A stretch of DNA of 24,793 bases from Acanthamoeba lenticulata (taxonomy: Eukaryota > Discosea > Longamoebia > Acanthamoebidae). The stretch spans positions 1-24,793 of the forward strand of contig NAVB01000859.1 of NCBI GenBank assembly GCA_002179805.1, in the 5' to 3' direction. Position numbers and translations under genes: made by a program. The notes below the pieces were generated by a model. That model searched no databases. It was not told where the DNA came from and saw only the letters and a program-made list of their open reading frames with translations. Below, piece by piece: positions 1 through 7,794 of this stretch (position 1 is the first letter of the stretch; each line of letters opens with the position of its first letter).

Positions 1-96
1 ATTCATGTTGCCTTGCGGCCAAATACAGAAGGGGGGGGGACTTTTTTGTCGCCACCCGCCCCTTGAAAGAGGAGCACCCACCCCAAGAAGGCCAGC

Positions 97-2237
97 ATGG
101 CGTCTGGAGCAGGTTGGCTCTCCAGCTCTTTTGATCCCTTTGCGCCAGTACATTTTCTGATCTTGATCGGGTGCGTGTACAGAGCAGTCAGAAGGTATGT
201 AGCGCCTGGTGGCGCACTTCCGATTTGTTTTGCACTTGAGCGTTAACATGTTAACCCCACGATAGTGTATGTGGCGATATACTCGTTCGACGGAGTAGAA
301 CCTGGCGACCTTTCATTCAAAGAGGGGGATCGAATCACTGTCATATCCAAGGTTACGAGGGCTCTTCTTTACTTCAGCATGGTGGCCACGGCAATTTCTG
401 ACCCACGCCAGCAGCATGACCCATATTGGTGGCAAGGGACATGCAATGGCCAGGTCGTCGGCATTTTCCCGTGCAACCACGTCGAACCGATACCAGCTGC
501 CGTACGGCCCCCAACCGGGGCACACAGTGGCCTGGGCTTTTGTGTGGCGTTTAGTGATTTCGAAGGCGTGGAGATCGGCGACCTGAACTTCTACACGGGC
601 GATCGCATCCGGATTCTATCGAAAGACCAAGGTGCTCGTCTTGACTAGAGCCCACAGCACGTAGCAGCAACCATTGTCTATGGTGCATTCACACGCGAGC
701 AACGCTAGGGGATTGGTGGTTTGGCGAGTTGAATGGCAAGCAGGGCATTTTCCCAAGCAACTTCACCACCGAAGAAGATCCAGGCAGCTCTCTGGCGCAC
801 AACATGTCCCCCGTCGAGGCCAGCTACGAGCATCAAGAAGGGTCTTCTTGGAGCGCCGCTCCAGCACTTCATGCTGCGGCCCCGAAAACCAGCCCTCTTC
901 CTCCTCTCCCGCCTCAAGCTGGCGTTCCCACGAAGAGTCCTCTCCACTCAACTGGAGCCCACTCTCCCTCTCCTCCTGTGCCGCCCCCTCATGCCCTTGC
1001 CCCTCCTTTGCCGGTTCACAGCAACGCATCTCCCCAACCGTCAACTTCCACGGCCTGGAGCTCCCCGCCTCCTCCTTCGATCCCGCCAGCCGCGCCTGTG
1101 GCTGGACCGCCTCCTCCTCCTGCAGCTGCGCCTCCACCTCCTCCACCAGCGTTCACCCCTCCGCCTGGTGCAGCTGGGCGAGGCGCTCTGCTCAACAGTA
1201 TTGAAGGCTTCTCCAAAGGCAAACTGAAGAAGAGCAAGATCAATGACCGCAGTGCTCCTCTGCTCTCCTCAAGTACGCCTTAACTGTGAGAAAAATGCGG
1301 CGTTCGTGGGTTCAACCATGGCTGATGCTCACACGCGAGTGCAGAACCTGACCCGGCCAGCTCAGGAGGTGGTTCAACAGGAAAGCCGCCCATGGCAGGC
1401 GGTTTGTTCGCAGGTGGTATCCCCAAGTTGAGATCCGCCACGAGCACGGCTTCGTCAAGCTCACCAGCAGCAACTCGTACACCCTCTGCACTGTCTTCGC
1501 CAGGTAAACGATCCAATCTCAATGAAGATGGGGCGTTATCTGATGATCGGACCTGCTTGTGCACAAAACCAGCGCCCGGGCGAGGCTCTCCACGCATGGC
1601 TACCCCCTTGGTAAGCCGACCACCGGCTGGAGCATCAGTGCAGCCGGAGGCGCCAATTCGTGCAGGACTCGCAGGACGGACCGGCCTTGCGAGGGCTAGC
1701 CCATCCACAGCTCCTCCTTCCCAGCCTCAAGCAACTCCAACGTTTGGTCGTCCAGGGCCGTTCCGAGCAGGAACCGCCCCAAGGCAGTCATCGCCCACAC
1801 AAACGGCCAGGTTTAGTGGAGCAGCCCCCACCCGCCAACCTGGGCCGTCACCAGCCCCCGGATGCATGAGACCTAGCGGCTCCTCTTCGCCAAGTTCTCC
1901 AAGTGGTCGTACCCATGGCACGCTTCCTCTGGCCAGAGGTGCTCCTACCCGCACCGGAACTCCTGCTTTCAGAACTCAAGGAGGCATGAACCGGCCTATC
2001 GGCACTTCTCCAGCGCCCTCCGCGCGAGGGGGGTTGGCTACTCCTCCTTTTGGTACACTCTGCATCAAGAAGAGAGACAAGAAGAGGAGCACTCATTCCC
2101 CTCTTGCAGGTGTACCGCGTGGATCAACTCCCGTTCGAGGAGGGCTCTCGTCCGCCCAGCCGCAGAGATCAATCAACCCTGCCGCTAGTGAGTTCGCGGC
2201 CAAGCTGCAGTTCTTCCGCAGTGGCGGTCAACAGTAG
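97..2237 (+). CDS. SH3-SH3-proline-rich-WH2 protein, WIP/verprolin-like actin regulator
   Basis: Probable actin-cytoskeleton adaptor. Exons in my model are 97-112, 183-194, 266-351, 415-631, 709-1272, 1345-1503, 1573-1610, 1725-2052 and 2110-2237, giving 515 aa with all phases matching. SH3-1 is at about residues 10-65 (ALYDF-like AIYSFDG, WW, GIFPCNHVE). SH3-2 is at about 82-132 (AFSDFEG, GDWWFGELNG, GIFPSNF). A Pro-rich stretch with PPPPP runs follows to about 265. A WH2 motif lies at about 268-296 (GRGALLNSIEG, KLKK, then NDRSAPLL), which actin-monomer-binding proteins use. The NDRSAP tail and a GLFAGGIPKLRS motif at about 317-328 resemble the same region of animal WIP. The rest is Ser/Pro/Gly-rich and ends in FAAKLQFFRSGGQQ; I see no WIP-type WASP-binding C-terminus. 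The start at 97 has a good context (AGCATGG). The first two exons are the least certain part. The N-terminal SH3 pair is unlike textbook WIP. Confidence 0.8.
183..194 (+). other. Proposed 12-nt microexon of the SH3/WIP-like gene
   Basis: An acceptor ending at 182 (GTGTACAG) and a strong donor GTATGT at 195 enclose 12 nt that keep frame between the ATG exon (97-112) and the first SH3 exon (266). The flanking introns would be 70 and 71 nt, typical for this locus. The resulting N-terminus is MASGAEQSEVYVAIYSF. The alternative is one 153-nt intron from 113 to 265, which is also in frame. Confidence 0.5.
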
Positions 2238-2431
2238 CGGTAATCACAAAGATGACAGTAAGATAAGAAAAGTTTTAACAGCGAGTGCACAAACTCATCC
2301 GTTCCCTCCTCACGTTTTTGATATCCCAAAACAATTTTTTGCAGATTTCATCTGGTAGTCGATACACACGCACACCACCACCACAGCAAGGGTGTTCGCG
2401 AGCCTTAAGGGGGGGCTCGGCTGGGCAGAGC
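2238..2431. other. Convergent 3' intergenic region
   Basis: This 194-bp gap lies between the stop codons of the WIP-like gene (plus) and the DRP5-like gene (minus). It must hold both 3' UTR ends. I see no canonical AATAAA on the plus strand and no further ORF worth calling. Confidence 0.6.
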
Positions 2432-5400
2432 TCACTGCGGGCGAGAGAAGCGAGAGGACTGCTCCATAAAGGAGATCTCCAGGGCGGAGAGGGACTTGAG
2501 CTGCGCCTGCAGCTTGGTCTCCTGCTCCTTCAGCGCCACCTTGTTGGGTCCCACCTGGAACAGCTCGGCGAGCTGAACGTCAGACAGCGACGTCACCTTG
2601 CCTTGCACGGCACCCCACAAGTCGCTTTGCCTGTGTGTGTCACGTGGCGCACAGGAGTCAGCTTGCGTCATGGCCACCGGCTTATGGAAAGAGAAGGGCA
2701 GAGGGGGGGGGGAGCGCACATGGGCACAAAGAAGAAGTTGTGGAACTTGAGCAGGACGTTGGTGGCCACACGTTCCCTGATCTTATTGAACAGGATGCGG
2801 GCGAGGGCGGTGACCTCCTCCTTCTGCTCGTAGAGGTTGAGGTTGTGGCACTTCTCCGGGAACGTGTGCTCGCTGAAGCTGTAGCCGGATGAGCCATCAC
2901 GATGGCGCGTCTCCGTGAGCCCACGCGCCACAGGAGAAGGCAGGAGGAGGAGGAGAGGAAGAGAGGAGGAGGAAGGGGCACGTACTGGACCATGTCCCAG
3001 TAGATTATCTGGGTGCAGTAGAACTCGTCCTGGCACTTCTCGTAGCAGTCCTGGGCCACCTCTTCCACAAAGTTCATGAAGAGGACCTTCACACTGTGAA
3101 GGAAGTACGGGAAGTCGCCCTGCTGGTCGTTGATGGCGAGCTTGTCCACATGGCCGGTCGACAGCCGATTCGCCCTCGAAGCGTTCGTGTTGGGCCGCAT
3201 GGTGACTGCACATCAAATTGAGGGTCATCCGCGTGAGCCGGAATGGATGGAATGCAGCCATTGGCGAGGAAGCTGTGGAGAGGGTCGTACAGGCGGAGGT
3301 GTTCATCTTGTTGGTGGCGCTCTGGGCGCTCTTCTTCAGCTTCTGAACGGCGACCATCTTGTCGACGATATCGACCAGCCGCTTGAGGATGAAGACGGCT
3401 CGAGTCTTGAGCTGCTCAATCAGCGGCTTGAGCGTCTTCTCCACCTTCCGCTTGGCCAGGTCGCTCGCCACCCAGGCGAAGTTGGACACCGTCGAGATCT
3501 TGGTCGGGCCGGCCGAGCAGGCCACGTCGTCCATCGTCACGAGCCCCATCTCTGCAGCCACGTGCTTTAGAGGCCAGGTCCCCAGGGCGATGGTCATCGG
3601 GGGGAGAGCGAGAGAGAGAGAGAGAGAGAAAGGGAGGACGGACCGGTGTGATCGGTGATCGCGCGGAACTGGGAGAGGACGCGCTCGAACTGCTGCTTGC
3701 CGTAGAGCTTGTTCTGGGCGTAGGGGATGTTCCACTCCTCCGGGTACAGGATGATCGGGCGGAAGCTCAGGTCGAGCCAGTCGCCAATTTCTGGATCCCA
3801 CCACCACCACCAGATACACACATATATATATATATATGTGAGTGTATGGCAACATTTTAACATCAAGAGCGTGGGTTCTGGTCAGTGCTCTCCTTTCCCC
3901 CCCCCCCCATGATGGTGACGATGATGATGATGGTGGTGGAGAAGGGTGCGCACCGGGGGTGTCCATCTCCTCCTCGAGGGTCTGGCCGTTCTGGGTGGGG
4001 ATGCCGTCGAGGGTGCCCTTGACCAGGCGCTCCAGGTTCTGCAGGAAGGACATGGCATAGGCCGTCGCCAGCGTGCGCAGACGCGCGGGATCCAGGTTGG
4101 CCTGCTGCTCTCCCACGTCTTGCAGTTTCTGCGGCGCGTCACCCCATCACCATCACCACCATCATCACCATCATCCACATCACCTCGTGAGCCGACGCGA
4201 AAGGGCAGAGGAAAGAGGGAGCAGCCGAAAGAAGAAGAAGAAGAAGGAAGAAGGAAGAAGAAGGAAGAAGCATACGGCCATGATGGAGTTCTTCTTGGTG
4301 GTGAGGTTCTTGAGGATCTCCGGAACGACCTCGAGGTAGTGCCGCCAGGACTGCTCCAGGAGGTACCGCCTGAGGCAGTGGACACCGATGGCGCTCATGT
4401 GCCTCTTGTCGTACTGCAGCGACTCGAGCATCTTCATGTCGTCCTTGATCGCGTCCGCGATCTTGTCCTTGAACGCTGAGCAACAGAGGAGATTAACACG
4501 AGATGAGAAGAGGTAGGAGAAGAGAAGAGAAGGAGAAGAACGTACTCTGGCCCTTGGAGTATACGGCGGAGGCGCCAGCCGGGACGCTTGTCAGGAACGT
4601 GCGGCAGTTGGACGGGAAGCTGTAGAGGTACTTGTTCACGTCCTTTGACGTCAGCAGCGTCCGGAGGTGCTCCTGATGCGTCACGCGCGCCCCGACGGCG
4701 CGTTGGTGTCAGGAAATGGCATTCGATGAAAGAAATGGCATTCCACCACCATTGTTGAGGATGGAGGCGCACCTGGAACTTGGTGTAGACAAAGACGGTG
4801 CGGTGGTACTTGGGGTCGATGCCCTGGACCACACGCGGCATGACGTAGGTGGGCGTGACCGCCTCCTCCACGGCGACGATGAAGCGCTCGGCGGGAGTGA
4901 TGAGCTCCAGGATGGCCTGCTGCATGCGCGCGCTCTTCTTGTCCTCCGGCGGGCGGTTCCGGCGCCGCTTCTTGGACGACTCGGCCCCCGAGTCGCCTTC
5001 CTCGAAGCTGCTGCCCCGGTCGTCCCCACCAGCCATGCTGCTGTCGTTCGACGGCGGAGCCTTGGCGGGCGATGGAGGCTCGGACTTGGTCGGAGTGCCG
5101 CCAGGTCCCGGCGTCGCGGCAGCCGGCGCTCCGGAGGCCGCGGGCGTGCTTGTCGCTGCCCCAGCGCCGCCCTCACCTGCGATTGCACACGCATGGGAGG
5201 AGCGAGGTCAAAAACAACAACCCTGACGCCAGGGGAAAGAAAATGGGGAAAGAAAATTGGTGGGGAAATCAGGTACCCGACGCGGAGATGGCGGATCCCG
5301 CAACGGAGGCTTCGTCCCGCTCGGTGTCGCTGTCGTCTTCGTCATCCTCGCCCAGGAAGTGCTTGGAGAAGGGCACCAGGGCCGGCGTGTCGATGAGGCT

Positions 5401-6161
5401 CATGTTCCACACCTGACGCCACTCGTAGTGGATGTAGATGGGCACCGTGCTGTACACGTTTCTCTTCAATATCTCCTTCGACACCTCATCTACGGGCACC
5501 TGTTGTCGTTGTTGTTTATCCCATCGTCAGCCACCATTTGAGGGCGCTGGAGCGAAAACACAACCACACAACCAGCCACGAAAAGGCAACCAAGTGCGTA
5601 CCTCAATGTCGCGGCAGAACTCGGGCGCCTTGGACCAGAGGAACTCGTCGCGCTTGAGTGTCACCTTGGGATCCACGCAGGCCGGATTATTGATCAAGTT
5701 CACGTGTATTGGGCGCTTCGTTGGCTTCCGTGGCACGCAGTCAAGGAATCATTATTTGATCGAGGAAGGAGATTTGGGGAGGGGGGAAGAGGAGAGAGAG
5801 GGGGGGGGAAGAGGAAAAGAGGATATCTTTGGTCAACGAGTGCCCCAGAAAGGCTTCCATTAACATGCTCTTGCCGTGGTTTGCTTGGCCGATGAACACA
5901 AACTCAGGAGGATCAAGGCTCGTGTTGAGCCTAGAACCGATTAAAGAAAGGAGTTTTTTTTGATTCTTAGTCTCCTTTCCCTTTGAGTGCTGTTTGTGTA
6001 GCCAAGGGAGACGTACTCTCGAGCCAGGTTCATGATTTTGCTGAAAGTGTCATAGAACTCTGGCTGGTATTCGGCATAGGGTCTTAACGAGAAGTAGAAC
6101 AGTTAGTTGAGTGACGATACGAGGGGACAAACGGGACAGCGTACTTTCGGTTGAAATCCAT
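2432..6161 (-). CDS. Dynamin-superfamily GTPase, ARC5/DRP5 - Dlp type
   Basis: Likely membrane-remodelling large GTPase; ARC5/DRP5 and Dictyostelium Dlp relatives act in plastid division or cytokinesis. Exons: 6161-6145, 6082-6017, 5930-5827, 5729-5602, 5499-5277, 5176-4773, 4672-4546, 4475-4276, 4128-3954, 3790-3644, 3551-3291, 3205-2986, 2878-2720, 2630-2432. They sum to 2430 nt, 809 aa plus stop, close to ARC5 in size. The P-loop GQANHGKS is at residues 42-49, the switch-I Thr in GKPTKRPIHV at about 66, and the DxxG position reads DTPA (142-145). A long acidic and Ser/Pro-rich insert covers about 150-250. The TKxD position reads TKFQ (311-314). Middle and GED-like helices follow, with FFFVPMQSDLWG and AELFQVG near the C-terminus. 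Exon 3 to exon 4 joins in frame only across an AT-AC intron. The G3 and G4 departures leave GTP specificity uncertain. Family assignment is from remembered similarity and is fairly secure. Confidence 0.82.
3552..3643 (-). repeat. Intron with (CT)n microsatellite
   Basis: Intron 10 of the DRP5-like gene contains an uninterrupted GA/CT dinucleotide run at about 3609-3629, doubling as a polypyrimidine tract on the coding strand. Confidence 0.7.
3791..3953 (-). repeat. Intron with TA and CCA simple repeats
   Basis: Intron 9 of the DRP5-like gene (163 nt) holds a TATATA run at about 3822-3837 and a CCA triplet run at about 3799-3811. The TA run is intronic and is not a credible promoter element. 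Confidence 0.65.
4129..4275 (-). repeat. Intron with CAT/CAC triplets and a purine tract
   Basis: Intron 8 of the DRP5-like gene (147 nt) has a CAT/CAC repeat at about 4143-4183 and a long AAG-rich purine tract at about 4228-4270 on the plus strand. Confidence 0.65.
5730..5826 (-). other. U12-type AT-AC intron in the DRP5-like gene
   Basis: This is a 97-nt intron. Its 5' end on the minus strand reads ATATCCTCTT, close to the U12 donor consensus ATATCCTTT. A TTCCTTGAC branch element lies at 5748-5740 and matches the U12 branch consensus. The intron ends in CCAC, 11 nt after the branch adenosine at 5741. It splits a Gly codon (G + GG) and joins HSLTK to GKPTKRPIHV, the conserved switch-I region. 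I found no GT-AG choice that keeps this frame. Confidence 0.85.
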
Positions 6162-6656
6162 GATGGTTGATGGGTGAGCCTTCAAGTGTTATCTTTTAGA
6201 AAAATATTCTTCCTTCCAACTGAATGAAGAACCGTTCTTCACTTTGGATGACACAAGCCGTTTGCTCACGCTCCCCCTCTGGCCTTCTTTTTTTTCCTCC
6301 CTGACTGTCCAGCGGTCGCGGTGCCCTTTCCGTTGCCCGCCTTTTTCCTTTCCCAACCCAACGCTCTTTTTTAGTCGACCTACGCTAACCCAATCAAAAA
6401 ATCAAGGCACAAGGAAAAAAAAATCGAAGCGAGAACCGAGCAAAGAGAAAGAGAGAGGCACCAGGTTGTTCACGCCGGCGTATTTACAAAAGCGACGGCT
6501 TGGTTCCCCTTTGGGGATGGTGGCCTCAGCTACAACTTCGAAGCGTCAGCAATAGCTTGACGGAGTGGAGTGAGCTCAGGACGTTCTGGCTGGCATTTCC
6601 TCTCTTGATCCAATGTACAGGTTGTGGTGGCTAGACTGAGGTTACACGTTCCTCCT
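6162..6656. promoter_or_regulatory. Upstream region of the DRP5-like gene
   Basis: This 495-bp gene-free stretch lies between the DRP5-like start and the end of the small membrane-protein gene. It should contain the promoter of the former and the 3' UTR of the latter, both minus strand. It includes T-rich tracts near 6285-6300 and A-rich tracts near 6395-6425. I see no TATA box I would defend and no ATG-initiated ORF of note. Confidence 0.4.
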
Positions 6657-7344
6657 CTACGTCGATGCTTCGCAGTTATGGCACAGCAGGTACATCTGCA
6701 AGGCCCGTCTGGGTTAGTCGCAGGTAGAAAGACAGAAGCACAAGGAAAGTGTGTGCGGGCGTGGCATGTGGCCTACTCTTTGCCACGCTCACACACATTT
6801 TGCAAAGTCGGGTAGAGCTACCTGTGTGCCTATCTCGTGGAAGGCCTCCCGAAGGACTTGGCGATAGGCCATGCAGAGGTCGGTCCACGATGTCAAGTCA
6901 AAAGGGTCAGCTAACCACGACCGGTTGACGTAGGGAATGGCCAGCAGCGGTTTGTTGAGGTGGCGCAAGTAGATGTTGTAGCCTATATAACGCAGCGCCA
7001 GGCTGTAGCGCTCGTCTGATGGCGGCACCTGTGCGAAGAACTGTTCAGCAAGCCGGTAGTCCCTCTTGCTGTAGTAGTAGATGGCCTGGTGGAACAGGGC
7101 TCAGGCGTAAGCGATAGAAAGAAGAGGAGGGAAGAGCCACAGAGGGAAGGAGCAAAAGAAGTTCTACCTGGTCCCACGGCGTGGGGTGGACAGGGGGCAT
7201 GCGTGGGCTGAGGCCGACTTGGGCGTACGCGTACAAGTTGATCGTGAGAAACACGAAGCCCGCCGAGTAGAGAACCAGAAATACAAAGCTGTACAAAGCA
7301 AAAGTGGCGAGCGAGTTCCACCAGCGCCAGTTTACAATGATCAT
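6657..7344 (-). CDS. Small unrecognised single-pass membrane protein
   Basis: I do not recognise this family. Exons 7344-7168, 7085-6822 and 6695-6657 are joined at phase 0 junctions, giving 159 aa. The start is the first ATG (7344) with a long downstream frame; an upstream ATG in the leader opens a 17-codon uORF (GATGCGAG context) that stops just before it. The N-terminus MIIVNWRWWNSLATF leads into one hydrophobic helix at about residues 11-36 with little before it, suggesting a signal anchor. A soluble tail of about 115 aa is rich in Tyr and Arg (AIYYYSKRDYRLAEQFF, then SLALRYIGYNIY) and looks like one TPR-like helical hairpin. The final exon encodes MYLLCHNCEAST with a CxxC. The splice to this last tiny exon is the weakest part. 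The even codon use and clean frames argue that it is a real gene. Confidence 0.6.
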
Positions 7345-7794
7345 CGCTGCAGGGGATGCTGCTTGTGCCTGTGACGATTTGGCCAAACTCGCATCTCACC
7401 GCCCTTTAACCGCGTAATCTTCCCCCTTGCGCGACGAAGCCGAGCGCAGAAATTAAGACGAACAAAGAGAGAGATGTGCAGAGCCCCAAACAGCTGTTTA
7501 GAGGGCTGCGAGGCGTGAGTAAGTCAGTGAAGGAAACACGAAGCAGTCACGGAAGCTGCCCCTCGCCCAGCGCGAAAACATTCCTGTCCTTTCCGCCTGT
7601 TGTCGCGGCGAATACCACAAAAATTCGGAGGACGAAATTCGCTTGATCGGCGCACGAACATGCTTCCTTGTTTGCGCCAAGTACTCCATTTAATTATTAT
7701 TATTATTTTTATTTACGTTTTTTCGCCTAGCGTGATTAAATAAAAGGGGAAGAAAGGACACAACAACAACTCATACACCAACCTCGCCATCCTC
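7345..7794. promoter_or_regulatory. Upstream region of the small membrane-protein gene
   Basis: This 450-bp gap between the importin-5 stop and the small membrane-protein start should hold the importin 3' UTR and the next gene's promoter. An ATT triplet run lies at 7693-7709. An ATG-initiated 63-codon frame (7689-7498, minus) shows no recognisable domain, and I do not call it a gene. Confidence 0.4.

Noticed and set aside
3206..3290. An open frame that would read LRLYDPLHSFLANG through this interval.
   Set aside because: It does not connect in frame upstream, while a GTACGA donor and TGTGCAG acceptor remove it and keep the flanking frames and phases.
3822..3837. A TATATA run resembling a promoter TATA box.
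   Set aside because: It lies in the middle of an intron of the DRP5-like gene and is a simple repeat.
6244..6555. A 103-codon plus-strand frame.
   Set aside because: It lacks an ATG start and is low-complexity, consistent with non-coding upstream sequence.
7498..7689. A 63-codon ATG frame on the minus strand between two genes.
   Set aside because: No recognisable motif, and it lies in a likely promoter or leader region; the length is within chance expectation.
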